Positions 18,947-27,887 of a stretch of DNA of 64,000 bases are shown here, one piece after another. The stretch is from Spirosoma terrae (GTDB lineage Bacteria; Bacteroidota; Bacteroidia; Cytophagales; Spirosomataceae). The notes below the pieces were generated by a model. It did not search any database. It was not told where the DNA came from and saw only the letters and a list, made by a program, of their open reading frames with translations. Within the stretch, counting starts at the first letter, position 1; each line of letters begins with the position of its first letter. Position numbers and translations under genes: made by a program. The stretch spans positions 1 through 64,000 of the forward strand of contig NZ_JAAFZH010000020.1 of assembly GCF_010435915.1 (NCBI RefSeq), given 5' to 3'.

Positions 18947-20146
18947 ATGTATAAATCATTTATACGACCGGCTATTGTCTGTATATTTCTAGTTACGCTA
19001 TCTACTTATCCCACTTACTCACAGCTATTTTTTACTAATGGCTACATCGTTTTAGCGTCTGGCGACACAGTTAAGGGTGAAATCCGTGAACGAAATGTCC
19101 AACTAATCAATTTTCGCCCGAATCAGTCAGCAACAATTCTGGATTACGTACCAAACCAGCTTATTGGCTATTATTCAGATGGAATAAACCACCTAACGGT
19201 CGATCTAACAGAGGATGGGCGTACTAGTGCTTATTTTATGCAGGAGCAGACAAAGGGTTATGTTAGTTTGTATCGTTTATTTAAACCAGAAGGCAACTTA
19301 TCGCATGCGCTCCGTTTGCCTGACAAACGATTTATTCCACTACGAGGAAACTTATCGTTATTAATGCTTAGCAACAATTTGACAGAGTGTCAAAGCCCTG
19401 CCTTTAAACAGATGTTTAATGTCCACAACTTTTATCCATCTAGTTATAAGTTCGAACAAATCATCAAGGCATATAATACCTGTGTAAACCCAACCCAATC
19501 GATTCAAAAGCCGAAGAAAGTATTCCGCTACGAAGCGGGTCTGTCACTAGGAGCCGCTATAAATGGCTGGGTATATGGTGCTGCGGATAAACAAAACAGC
19601 GTTTATTATAATCCATACGTTTCTTATAGTCCAACATATGCAGTGGGAGGAGGAGGCTTTTTCACGGTAGCTCCTCAAAAAAGATTATCAGCCGGTCTGG
19701 AAATTTTAGCTAGCTGGTATAAGGGTAGCCGTAGTATCCCTCTAACTGACCCACTCAATCCATCAAATGTAGATAGCCGACTTTATTCGTTTAGCGAAAC
19801 TTATTTTGCCTTACCGCTTACTGGACGTTACATATTTGCCGACCATGCTATACGATGGTACCTCAAAGCAGGTCTTGTTCCTACTCTATCTACAAATGTA
19901 TCTGGCAAGTATTCGGGTAGTAGCTTAAACCTGGATGCAGATATTACCATTTTAAACAGGACAAATATTGGCATTGGCTATTTAGCGGGGATAGGCGCAG
20001 TTATCCCAATTGCGAAAAAACGACATATAAATATTGAATGTCGCACTATGCCACATTTTGTTTTGGACGGTGTCACCCGCACGGCTACCTCCCGTTCTCT
20101 GCAACTAATGGTTCATATACCATTTATAAAGAATGTGAAGCAGTAA
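18947..20146 (+). CDS. Putative outer-membrane beta-barrel protein
   Basis: 399 residues with a signal peptide ending near residue 26 (TYPTYSQ). An N-terminal region (about 27-180) starts GYIVLASGDTVKGEI, an opening common to Bacteroidota exported proteins of unknown role. From about residue 195 the sequence alternates in the manner of a beta-barrel: FRYEAGLSLGAAINGW, GGGGFFTVAPQKRLSAGLEI, YFALPLTGRYIF, and a C-terminal strand ending MVHIPFIKNVKQ. This suggests a PorT-like outer-membrane barrel of about 8 strands. It is more AT-rich than its neighbours. No specific function. Confidence 0.65.
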   Translation: MYKSFIRPAIVCIFLVTLSTYPTYSQLFFTNGYIVLASGDTVKGEIRERNVQLINFRPNQSATILDYVPNQLIGYYSDGINHLTVDLTEDGRTSAYFMQEQTKGYVSLYRLFKPEGNLSHALRLPDKRFIPLRGNLSLLMLSNNLTECQSPAFKQMFNVHNFYPSSYKFEQIIKAYNTCVNPTQSIQKPKKVFRYEAGLSLGAAINGWVYGAADKQNSVYYNPYVSYSPTYAVGGGGFFTVAPQKRLSAGLEILASWYKGSRSIPLTDPLNPSNVDSRLYSFSETYFALPLTGRYIFADHAIRWYLKAGLVPTLSTNVSGKYSGSSLNLDADITILNRTNIGIGYLAGIGAVIPIAKKRHINIECRTMPHFVLDGVTRTATSRSLQLMVHIPFIKNVKQ

Positions 20147-20237
20147 ATTTTTCAAATTAAATCTTCTAAAAAGCAAGCTTTTGCCGTATTTTTATGATGT
20201 ACTACCCAATCATACCCTATAAAATTTGGCATTCCCA

Positions 20238-21941
20238 ATGAAAAACTGTACTAAATTAGTATCGGCCTTGCTTTTGATACCTGTGCTACTTTTTGGCCAG
20301 GCGAAAAAAACGGCTAAATCCAACGACAAGCTCGACAAACTAAAGCAGGAAGCTGTAGCCGCCGTCGAAGCGAACAAAGAGTTGGCCCAGCAAATCAACG
20401 ACAAACTATTCAGCTTTGCAGAGCTTGGTTTCCAGGAAGAAGAATCATTCAACTATTTAACAAGTCTGCTTGAAAAAGAAGGATTTACGGTACAGAAAGG
20501 CGTTGCCAACATACCTACGGCCTGGATCGCTACCTGGGGCTCGGGAAAACCACTGATCGCAATCGGCTCCGATATCGACTGTATTCCGAAAGCGAGTCAA
20601 AAACCGGGGGTGGCTTACAAAGATCCCATCGTAGAGGGAGCTCCCGGCCACGGTGAAGGGCATAATTCAGGGCAAGCGCTCAACATTGTTGCCGTACTAG
20701 CCGTCAAGAAACTGATGGAACGGGAAAAGATTCCGGGTACGTTAATGCTCTGGCCTGGCGTTGCCGAAGAACTGGTTGGCACGAAAGCCTTCTACGTTCG
20801 CGATGGTTATTTCAAAAATGTTGACGCCTGTATTTTCACCCACGTGGGGAACAACCTGGGCGTTTCGTGGGGGGATAATGGCAACAATGGTCTGGTATCC
20901 GTAAAATTCAATTTTGAAGGACAGGCTGCTCACGCTGCCGGTGCGCCCTGGCGCGGACGTAGCGCCCTGGATGCGGTTGAACTGATGAACATCGGCTGGA
21001 ACTTCCGCCGTGAACACCTCGAACTTACCCAGCGTTCACACTACGTTGTTTCCGACGGTGGCGACCAACCTAACGTAGTACCGTCAAAAGCGGCCGTTTG
21101 GTACTACTTCCGCGAACGGACGTATCCAAAAATAAAGAAACTGTTCGAAACGGGCGTTAAGATTGCGGAAGGTGCAGCTATGATGACCGATACCAAATTC
21201 ACCTACGAAATTCTGGGATCGGCCTGGCCCGTTCATACCAACAAAGCGATGGCTCTGGCGGCCTACGAAAACATCAAAAAAGTAGGGCTGCCAACCTGGT
21301 CGGAAGACGATCAGTTATTGGCCAGAGCTTCTCAAATTGAGTTACAGGCGCCTAAAGTAGACGGTTTAGCCACCAAACTGGATTCGATGAGCATGCCCAC
21401 GTCGGCAGCACCAACCATGATGATGGGTGGCCAGCCGATGGCATCGATGGGCGGTGGCGGTTCCGACGACATCGCTGACATTTCGTGGTCATTGCCAACC
21501 ATCGTGCTACGTTATCCAAGTAACATTCCTGGAATGCCAGGCCACCACTGGGCCAACGCCATTTCGATGGCAACGCCCATTGCGCACAAAGGAATCGTTT
21601 ATGGCGCGAAAGCCGAAGCCATGACGCTGCTTGACTTACTGATGAAACCAGAACTCATTAAAGACGCCTGGGCGTATTATAAAGACGAGCAAACGAAAGA
21701 TATTAAATACGAACCACTCATCAGCCCGAAAGAACAGCCAGCTATCTATCTGAACAAGAAGATTATGGCCGAATTCAAACCAAAGCTGGAGCCATTCTAC
21801 TACGACCCAGGCAAATACAAAACGTATCTGGAACAGTTAGGAATCAAATATCCAACCGTCCGTGACGATCAGCGTGAGGCCGTGAAAAAAATTCTGGATA
21901 AAGAGAAATCATCGGCCGCGAAAGTTTCTTCGTCACGTTAA
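20238..21941 (+). CDS. AbgB-like M20 amidohydrolase, exported
   Basis: 567 residues from ATG 20238 (MKNCTKLVSALLL); a TTG four codons upstream is less likely. The signal peptide ends near residue 19 (LLFGQ). The M20 metallopeptidase core shows AIGSDIDCIP, the metal-binding GAPGHGEGHNSG, the Glu pair PGVAEELVG and a dimerisation region with GQAAHAAGAPWRGRSALDA. Closest known type is aminobenzoyl-glutamate hydrolase subunit B, which splits an amide; because of the signal it probably works in the periplasm on an acyl-amino acid or dipeptide. A Met/Gly-rich insert (MMMGGQPMASMGGGG, about 396-410) is unusual and may be a flexible loop. Confidence 0.88.
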   Translation: MKNCTKLVSALLLIPVLLFGQAKKTAKSNDKLDKLKQEAVAAVEANKELAQQINDKLFSFAELGFQEEESFNYLTSLLEKEGFTVQKGVANIPTAWIATWGSGKPLIAIGSDIDCIPKASQKPGVAYKDPIVEGAPGHGEGHNSGQALNIVAVLAVKKLMEREKIPGTLMLWPGVAEELVGTKAFYVRDGYFKNVDACIFTHVGNNLGVSWGDNGNNGLVSVKFNFEGQAAHAAGAPWRGRSALDAVELMNIGWNFRREHLELTQRSHYVVSDGGDQPNVVPSKAAVWYYFRERTYPKIKKLFETGVKIAEGAAMMTDTKFTYEILGSAWPVHTNKAMALAAYENIKKVGLPTWSEDDQLLARASQIELQAPKVDGLATKLDSMSMPTSAAPTMMMGGQPMASMGGGGSDDIADISWSLPTIVLRYPSNIPGMPGHHWANAISMATPIAHKGIVYGAKAEAMTLLDLLMKPELIKDAWAYYKDEQTKDIKYEPLISPKEQPAIYLNKKIMAEFKPKLEPFYYDPGKYKTYLEQLGIKYPTVRDDQREAVKKILDKEKSSAAKVSSSR

Positions 21942-22014
21942 TCAATCTGTTACGTATAAAAAAAAGCGATGAGGCAGCCTCGTCGCTTTTTTTTATACGT
22001 AACAGATTGATTAA
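21938..22014. terminator. 77-nt near-perfect hairpin overlapping the amidohydrolase stop
   Basis: Arms 21938-21969 and 21983-22014 match over 32 bases, and the inner GAGG/CCTC extends the stem around a CAG loop. It contains A8 and T8 tracts, so it should terminate in both directions. The left arm includes the stop codon TAA of the amidohydrolase. Confidence 0.8.
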
Positions 22015-22033
22015 ACTTCCTAAAAAGAGGTTT

Positions 22034-22153
22034 GATCTGTCATTCCGACCGGTCCGCCGGTGCGGCAGGAGGAATCTTGGGGAGCTAGTTGATTCTTTGC
22101 TTTTACAAAAGATTCCTCCTGCCGCACCGGCGGACCGGTCGGAATGACAGATC
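22034..22153. repeat. Perfect 45-bp inverted repeat (GTCATTCCGA type)
   Basis: Arms 22034-22078 and 22109-22153 are perfectly complementary over 45 bases around a 30-base spacer. The ends read GATCTGTCATTCCGACCGG and the inner ends AGGAGGAATCTT. The GTCATTCCGA...GAGGAATCT combination is a recurrent intergenic repeat in Bacteroidota genomes. It contains no coding sequence. Confidence 0.85.
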
Positions 22154-22182
22154 AACCGTTTAAATACGTTCGTAGTAGTTGC

Positions 22183-23025
22183 CTACTTCAGAACCACTTT
22201 TGCAACAACCGGCTGATGGTCAGATGGGTAACGTTTTTCTTTAGCGTCTGTCAATACACCATATTTCAATACGTCGAACTGCTTGCTAACAAAAATATAG
22301 TCGATACGTTTGTCCATTGGCGCATCGAATTTGAAGGCATTGAACGTGCCTTCAGGGCCATATGGTGGTGTTGCCGTTACGTTATGTGAATCGTTTAATA
22401 GGGTCTGAATCGTTTTTACCTGTTCCGTTTCCGGCGTAGAATTCAAATCACCCACCAGAATCACCGGCGTATTTTTTGCGATTTCCTTAATCTTAGTCAC
22501 CATTAATTTCCCCGATTCCCGACGGGCTTCAACCCCCTGATGATCGAAGTGAACACTGAAAAAGAAAAATTCTTTTTTGGTCTTTAGGTCAGAAAATTTA
22601 GCCCAGGAGCAGATTCGATTACAGCACGTAGCGTCCCATCCTTTGCCGGGCTTATCGGGCGTTTCGCTCAGCCAGAAATTACCCGACTGGAGAATTTTAA
22701 ATCGATCTTTCCGGTAAAAAATTGCCGAATGTTCGCCTGCTTCCTTACCATCGTCGCGGCCTGCGCCGAAAAAAGCATAATCCTTTAGTTCAGCAATATC
22801 GGTCAGTTGATGACGTAACGCTTCCTGCGTACCGAATAGATCGAACTCATGGAAACGAATCAGATCCTTTACGTTCTCTTTCCGATTCGGCCAGGCGTTG
22901 ATGCCATCATTTTTAGTGTCGTAGCGTAGGTTATACGTAGCAACGTTGATAGAATTAGATTGCTGAGCCACACTGAGTTGCAACGTCAACATACTACAGA
23001 ATAAAAGAGAAAAAAGTAAGCGCAT
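22183..23025 (-). CDS. Exported endonuclease/exonuclease/phosphatase-family hydrolase
   Basis: 280 residues from ATG 23025, which places a signal peptide right at the N-terminus (MRLLFSLLFCSMLTL...VAQQ); a GTG eight codons upstream is also in frame. All EEP catalytic positions are visible: NLRYD, TQEALRHQ, SVHFDHQG, GDLNSTPE, KRIDYIFV and SDHQPV at the C-terminus. The family cleaves phosphodiester or phosphomonoester bonds in nucleic acids, phospholipids or sugar phosphates with a divalent metal. The exported location points to an extracellular or periplasmic substrate. Not linked to an operon. Confidence 0.9.
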   Translation of the reverse strand: MRLLFSLLFCSMLTLQLSVAQQSNSINVATYNLRYDTKNDGINAWPNRKENVKDLIRFHEFDLFGTQEALRHQLTDIAELKDYAFFGAGRDDGKEAGEHSAIFYRKDRFKILQSGNFWLSETPDKPGKGWDATCCNRICSWAKFSDLKTKKEFFFFSVHFDHQGVEARRESGKLMVTKIKEIAKNTPVILVGDLNSTPETEQVKTIQTLLNDSHNVTATPPYGPEGTFNAFKFDAPMDKRIDYIFVSKQFDVLKYGVLTDAKEKRYPSDHQPVVAKVVLK

Positions 23026-23196
23026 TGTTTCGTTGGTTTGAGAAGTCACCCTCTACTGAAGGAAGAATGGTGTTGTTTCTCCCTATTCATCGACCAAATG
23101 CTGATAAAATCAGAGAGTAAACAATCGCAAAAATAGAAGCGCCAGTATTATCGGATCATTAAATTACAGCAGATTTCATGATTGAAAATAAAATAG

Positions 23197-23231
23197 AAAT
23201 GCCGCTTAGAGTTAGCTTCTAAGCGGCATTT
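23197..23231 (-). terminator. Hairpin after small secreted protein gene
   Basis: 14-bp perfect stem AAATGCCGCTTAGA / TCTAAGCGGCATTT with a 7-base loop, 19 bases downstream of the minus-strand gene ending at 23250. It also lies upstream of the EEP gene on the same strand. Confidence 0.65.
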
Positions 23232-23249
23232 AGCTGTATTGAAAACTTG

Positions 23250-23591
23250 TTATTTATTGCTTTGTTTATGCGTATGATTCGCTTCACGAACCATGTCCAT
23301 TAGCCGTTTCCAGCAACGACTAATCGTTTTTTTATCGTGCGTTTTCGTCTCCTTAGGAGCTGTTGCATCAACCGGTGGCGTTTCTTCTTTTGTCGACGTA
23401 TTTCGTACTAAAACAGGCGATTTAGCTGTTTTATCCGTTCCTGGTCGGCTAATCAACACAGCTGGTTTAGAAGCCGCCGGTGATGCATTCTGTGTTGAGA
23501 TGGCATGAGCCGGTGCAGCCAAAAATGGGCAAGTAACTACTAATACAAAGGCTATATAGCCATTTACGTTCCTGATTAAGTTCGTTCTCAT
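23250..23591 (-). CDS. Small exported protein of unknown function
   Basis: 113 residues. A clear signal peptide ends near residue 30 (CPFLAAPAHA). The mature part is low in complexity, rich in Thr, Lys, Ala and Pro (SRPGTDKTAKSPVLV), and finishes with a basic segment containing CWKRLMDMVREANHTH. No family is recognised. An exact -7 box sits just upstream (23605-23612, minus strand) and a hairpin just downstream, which supports it being a real single gene. Confidence 0.55.
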   Translation of the reverse strand: MRTNLIRNVNGYIAFVLVVTCPFLAAPAHAISTQNASPAASKPAVLISRPGTDKTAKSPVLVRNTSTKEETPPVDATAPKETKTHDKKTISRCWKRLMDMVREANHTHKQSNK

Positions 23592-23604
23592 GAGGTTATT
23601 TGGT

Positions 23605-23612
23605 CAAAGTTA
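23605..23612 (-). promoter_or_regulatory. -7 box TAACTTTG for small exported protein
   Basis: Exact TAnnTTTG on the minus strand 13 bases upstream of ATG 23591, leaving a very short leader. No TTG at the expected distance. Confidence 0.45.
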
Positions 23613-23933
23613 CTCCGGCGGCCTTTTGGTGACCTTTGTATGAAACAATGATCGTTACCAAATATAGCAACTAGATTAGTATAATTACCTCATAAATTTG
23701 TATTAAAGTCAAAATAAACTCAGCTCTATTCTTCCCTATCAACTATAATGCCAAACATTATATTGTATCTCTACAATTGAAGCAAACATATTTTTCGTCA
23801 ACAGCCAAATAACTAAGAAATCAGCTGATTTTTACCCAAAGAATAGTCTCTAACGGGATACTTAACGAACAAATCTGTCGTTTAAGATGCTGCCCTTGTT
23901 ACGTACTGGCAATTAATGGCCGCTGGAAACTGT

Positions 23934-23941
23934 TATCTTTG
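23934..23941 (+). promoter_or_regulatory. -7 box TATCTTTG for ffh
   Basis: Exact TAnnTTTG 21 bases before ATG 23963. No TTG at the standard distance upstream. Confidence 0.55.
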
Positions 23942-23962
23942 TGCTATCGTTTGTAATAGACT

Positions 23963-25282
23963 ATGTTCGAGAACCTTCAGGATAAACTTAATAAGGCCAT
24001 AAAAACCCTCAAAGGGCAAGGCCGCATTACCGAAATTAACGTCGCTTCAACTATTAAAGAAGTGCGCCGTGCCTTAACGGACGCTGACGTTAACTATAAA
24101 GTTGCCAAAGACATTACCGACCGAATCCGGGACAAGGCCCTTGATCGCAAAGTATTGATCTCCGTAGAGCCAGGTCAGCTGTTCGTTAAAATCGTGCAGG
24201 AAGAATTGACGGACCTCATGGGTGGTGAAGCGCAGGGAATCAACATCAAAGGAGACCCCGCCGTTATTTTGATTGCTGGTCTGCAGGGATCTGGTAAAAC
24301 CACTTTTTCTGGAAAACTGGCCTCCTATCTCAAAAAGCAGGGACGTAACGTACTGCTGGTTGCGGCCGACATCTATCGCCCGGCGGCTATCGATCAGCTA
24401 AAAGTGCTTGGCGAACAGGTGGGTGTTGAGGTATACTCAGAGCCAGAGAATAAAAACGCCGTTCAGATCGCGCAGAACGCTATTTCGCAAGCCCGCAAGA
24501 CCGGCAAAAAAATCGTGATTGTCGATACGGCTGGTCGTCTGGCTGTGGATGAGGCTATGATGCAGGAGATTGAAGCCGTTAAACGGGCTATCAGTCCGAC
24601 GGAAACGTTGTTCGTTGTTGACTCAATGACCGGGCAGGATGCGGTAAACACGGCCAAAACCTTTAACGATCGGCTTGATTTTGATGGTGTTGTCCTGACT
24701 AAACTGGACGGTGACGCCCGTGGTGGTGCGGCTCTTTCAATCAAAACGGTCGTTAATAAGCCAATCAAGTTCATCAGTACGGGCGAAAAAATGGAAGCCC
24801 TCGACGTATTCTACCCTGACCGGATGGCTAGCCGGATTCTAGGTATGGGCGACGTTATTTCGCTGGTAGAACGGGCTCAGCAGGCATTCGACGAAGAAGA
24901 AGCAAAGCGTATCAATGCCAAGATGCGTAAAAACCAGTTCGACTTCGACGACTTCCTGAGCCAGCTTCAGCAGATCAAGAAAATGGGTAACGTAAAAGAT
25001 CTGTTGGGCATGATTCCGGGAATGGGAAAAATGATCAAGGATCTGGATATCGACAACGACTCATTCAAACCCATCGAAGCGATTATCAGCTCCATGACAC
25101 CCAAGGAGCGTCAACGTCCCGATATCATCGATGGTAGCCGTAAGAAACGTATTGCAGCAGGTAGTGGCACCAATATTCAGCAAGTAAATAACCTGCTGAA
25201 ACAGTTTGATGAGATGCGTAAGATGATGAAAAAAATGAATACGATGCAGGCATCCGGCAAGCTGAACAAAATGATGCGATAA
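23963..25282 (+). CDS. ffh: Signal recognition particle protein Ffh (SRP54)
   Basis: 439 residues, full length. The N domain (1-100) is followed by the SRP GTPase G domain with P-loop GLQGSGKTT near residue 108, the DTAGRL motif, TKLDGDARGGA and FISTGEKMEAL. The C-terminal M domain is Met-rich (MGNVKDLLGMIPGMGKM, then MRKMMKKMNTMQ) and binds signal sequences and the SRP RNA. It delivers nascent membrane proteins to FtsY and SecYEG. Single gene with its own -7 box and a strong terminator. Confidence 0.97.
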   Translation: MFENLQDKLNKAIKTLKGQGRITEINVASTIKEVRRALTDADVNYKVAKDITDRIRDKALDRKVLISVEPGQLFVKIVQEELTDLMGGEAQGINIKGDPAVILIAGLQGSGKTTFSGKLASYLKKQGRNVLLVAADIYRPAAIDQLKVLGEQVGVEVYSEPENKNAVQIAQNAISQARKTGKKIVIVDTAGRLAVDEAMMQEIEAVKRAISPTETLFVVDSMTGQDAVNTAKTFNDRLDFDGVVLTKLDGDARGGAALSIKTVVNKPIKFISTGEKMEALDVFYPDRMASRILGMGDVISLVERAQQAFDEEEAKRINAKMRKNQFDFDDFLSQLQQIKKMGNVKDLLGMIPGMGKMIKDLDIDNDSFKPIEAIISSMTPKERQRPDIIDGSRKKRIAAGSGTNIQQVNNLLKQFDEMRKMMKKMNTMQASGKLNKMMR

Positions 25283-25295
25283 CTTGCCGAATACT

Positions 25296-25346
25296 ATAAA
25301 AACGGGCGAAGGTATGGATAAGATCCATGCCTTCGCCCGTTTTTAT
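25296..25346 (+). terminator. Intrinsic terminator of ffh
   Basis: 24-base arms (25296-25319 and 25323-25346) pair with a single G-U, including ACGGGCGAAGG / CCTTCGCCCGT, ending in TTTTTAT. It lies 14 bases after the ffh stop. Confidence 0.85.
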
Positions 25347-25427
25347 AAGTCAATAGTTTGGTGCCAATCAGTCGTTTTACGCGGTAGCCGACTTTATTTC
25401 TGACTAGAAAGTTGTTGTTTTGCGGCC

Positions 25428-25865
25428 ATGAAACACATCTTGACCGCACTTCTCTTTAGCGTTACCGCTGCTGCCTTTGGCCAGGCTTCTGTAGCCTACT
25501 ATCCGTTTAATTCCGTCGTGTCGGTCAGTACGAATGCCGACCGCGCGTTCTGGGTTGATGCCCGGTTTCAGACCAATACCGCTTTTGAATCGTTAAGCAC
25601 GACGCTATGCCCATTGATCAACGTAGTGCGACGAGAACAGGTGAAATACTATACCGGTGTGGGAGTTCGAGTCAACTTCCTGAATGGACTCGACAGTCGC
25701 GACGTATTAGAAGGGTATTCGCTCCATTTTGGTGTTCGGGCAAAAGTGCCTTTTATACCAAATCTACGAGCCGCTTTCGAAATATCGCCCTACTCACGCA
25801 AGGACTTCAAGTACGGCATTATGCAAACCTACCTGGGTCTGGCGTATCAGTTCAGTAAGAAATAG
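25428..25865 (+). CDS. Small exported protein, probable outer-membrane barrel
   Basis: 145 residues. Signal peptide to about residue 18 (TAAAFGQ). The mature chain is beta-rich: FWVDARFQTNTAF, VKYYTGVGVRVNFL, YSLHFGVRAKVPFI, LRAAFEISPYS and the final aromatic strand MQTYLGLAYQFSKK, which looks like the closing strand of an outer-membrane barrel. With about 125 mature residues it would be a small barrel or a barrel-like periplasmic protein. No family recognised. Its stop codon is inside a long inverted repeat shared with the convergent protease gene. Confidence 0.6.
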   Translation: MKHILTALLFSVTAAAFGQASVAYYPFNSVVSVSTNADRAFWVDARFQTNTAFESLSTTLCPLINVVRREQVKYYTGVGVRVNFLNGLDSRDVLEGYSLHFGVRAKVPFIPNLRAAFEISPYSRKDFKYGIMQTYLGLAYQFSKK

Positions 25866-25961
25866 TTTTCAGTTTTATGAGTTTATAGTTTTCAGTGTAT
25901 GAAGCTGTTTTGCGTAAGCCCACTGAAAACTATAAACTCATAAAACTGAAAACTATTTCTT
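25857..25961. repeat. Perfect 41-bp inverted repeat spanning two stop codons
   Basis: Arms 25857-25897 and 25921-25961 are perfectly complementary. Each arm begins AAGAAATAG, so it contains the final Lys-Lys-stop of the gene on its side (25865 plus; 25953 minus). The stem includes GTTTTCAGTTTTATGAG and GTTTTCAGTG. It is probably a bidirectional terminator or an mRNA 3'-end stabiliser. Confidence 0.85.
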
Positions 25962-27683
25962 CTCCGGCTTATTGTAGGTGAACATACCGTGTTCAAGTTT
26001 GTCGGCCTGATCGAAGAGCTTGAGTGCTTTCTGATACGTATCGTCTGACTCGCTGATGACGCGGAAGAATTCGTTGTTCTGCCCACCCTTATTGTTTTTC
26101 TGATAAACAGAACGGGCAACGAGCGCTTTGACCTGCGTCCGAATGTAGTTTTTCGACCGGTTAAATTCTTTTTCGTTGAACTTAATACTCCCAGCCGTTG
26201 CCAGTTTCACTAGTTTGTTCATCTGTTCGTCGCCAATCGTAACAGCCTTATCAAACTCAGTGAAAGGCAGCTTTTCCAGCTTCTTCTGATTTTCGTTGGC
26301 ATATTCCATGGCAAACTCACGGATGATATTCTTGCTGTAGAGCTGTACCAGATAGCTCGTTTGCCAGGTCGAGTCGCGGGGAATAAAGTAGTCGGGCGTA
26401 ATACCGCCACCACCATACACGACGCGGCCACCATCCGTTTTGAACTTCAGCTTAGGATCGTTCTTGATCGAATCGGCGATGTAGTATTCCCCCCGACGTG
26501 ACCGCTGTTCCAGATCCTTCTCATAATCACCTTCCTGGCCTGGTACGTATGGTTTCTGGATACTCCGGCCACTCGGCGTGTAATACCGCGAAATAGTCAA
26601 TCGTAGTTCCGACCCATCCGACAGCTGCACAGGCATCTGAACCAGTCCTTTACCAAATGAGCGACGACCAGCAATCAGTGCCCGATCATGATCCTGCAAG
26701 GCACCAGCCACAATCTCAGAAGCCGACGCACTTCCTTCGTCGATTAGCACGACCAATGGACCATCTTCAAACAGGCCAGAAATCCGGGCGAATGTCTGAC
26801 GGTCATATCGGTTATCTTTTCCGTCGGTATAGACCAGTAATTTGTTGCCCGAAATAAATTCATCGGCAATGCTCGTTGCCCGGTCCATATAACCGCCGGG
26901 GTTGTTCCGCAAATCCATCAGCAACTGCGTCATTCCCTGCGACTTCAGCGAACCAAGCGCAGTTTTGAATTCATCGTAAGTCGTCTCCGAGAAACGGTTG
27001 ACTTTAATATACCCCGTTTTATTATCCACCATGTAAGCAGCATCGACCGAGTAGGTTGGAATGCGATCACGTGTGATGGTGAACACTTTAGGCGTTTTTT
27101 CACCTTTACGTAAAATCGTCAGTCGAACGTCTGTGCCCCGTTTTCCGCGTAACGCTTTAAACACAGCACTGTTCTCGATTTTTTTACCGGCCAGTGGCGT
27201 TTCATCTACTTTGATAATTTTATCGCCACTTTGAATACCGGCTGTTTCGGACGGGCCACCCGCTAATGGCGTCACTACGTACACCGTATCCTTATAGATG
27301 TTGAATTCAACCCCGATTCCGTCGAAACCACCTTCCAGTTGCGAACGAGCCGCAATAGCGTCCTGTGGATTCATATAAGCCGTATGCGGATCCAGCTTCT
27401 CGAGCATTTTCGAGATCGAATAATCAACCAGCTCGTCGGTATTGACCGTATCGACATAGTTATTTTCGATCAGCTGTAAAATTTCCCGGTATTTAGTATA
27501 GCCCCGCCCGATGGTATTCAGGCTTTTTGTCCCGCCAAAAAACGTAGCGCCTATCAGCATCCCTCCTGCCAGCGTTATCCCTAACAGCATGGGTAGCCGA
27601 ACCGTTGCCTTACTATTATGAATCTCGGTACGGGAGCCTTTTGCCCCCTCCGGATTAGTATTGAAGTTCTCTTCTGACGCCAT
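25953..27683 (-). CDS. S41 family carboxy-terminal processing protease
   Basis: 576 residues. A single N-terminal transmembrane anchor lies near residues 31-50 (LPMLLGITLAGGMLIGATFF), then a PDZ domain (about 105-190, GIGVEFNIYKDTVYVVTPL and GIQSGDKIIKVDE), then the S41 catalytic core with the nucleophile in GSASASEIVAGAL (Ser near 320) and the general-base Lys in RSFGKGLVQ (near 343). The C-terminal 170 residues are helical. It cleaves periplasmic substrate proteins near their C-termini (CtpA/Prc type); the actual substrate is unknown. The main body is complete. Confidence 0.93.
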   Translation of the reverse strand: MASEENFNTNPEGAKGSRTEIHNSKATVRLPMLLGITLAGGMLIGATFFGGTKSLNTIGRGYTKYREILQLIENNYVDTVNTDELVDYSISKMLEKLDPHTAYMNPQDAIAARSQLEGGFDGIGVEFNIYKDTVYVVTPLAGGPSETAGIQSGDKIIKVDETPLAGKKIENSAVFKALRGKRGTDVRLTILRKGEKTPKVFTITRDRIPTYSVDAAYMVDNKTGYIKVNRFSETTYDEFKTALGSLKSQGMTQLLMDLRNNPGGYMDRATSIADEFISGNKLLVYTDGKDNRYDRQTFARISGLFEDGPLVVLIDEGSASASEIVAGALQDHDRALIAGRRSFGKGLVQMPVQLSDGSELRLTISRYYTPSGRSIQKPYVPGQEGDYEKDLEQRSRRGEYYIADSIKNDPKLKFKTDGGRVVYGGGGITPDYFIPRDSTWQTSYLVQLYSKNIIREFAMEYANENQKKLEKLPFTEFDKAVTIGDEQMNKLVKLATAGSIKFNEKEFNRSKNYIRTQVKALVARSVYQKNNKGGQNNEFFRVISESDDTYQKALKLFDQADKLEHGMFTYNKPEKK

Positions 27684-27887
27684 TCGTTCGTGCCTTCGTT
27701 AACACATTGGTATATACCCCTAAACGTATCGAATATAGCGAAATGTTTGCCACAAGGTCGCTTACGGGTCAAAAAAATACTGAACGACAAAAAACAGTCT
27801 CGCTATGAGCGAATTACAGGTAGTAGCGAACGGTATTTATTATGATTTTTTAACGTTCCAGCCCTACGTTTAGGCCATATCAGTACG

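Larger units (their letters stand above)
23592..23962. other. 371-bp divergent intergenic region before ffh
   Basis: AT-rich spacer between the small exported protein (minus) and ffh (plus). It holds an exact -7 box for each side (23605-23612 minus; 23934-23941 plus). I looked for an SRP RNA signature next to ffh and did not see one. Confidence 0.5.

Noticed and set aside
23592..23962. Possible SRP RNA next to ffh
   Set aside because: The GGAA tetraloop and flanking conserved helix of SRP RNA were not found.
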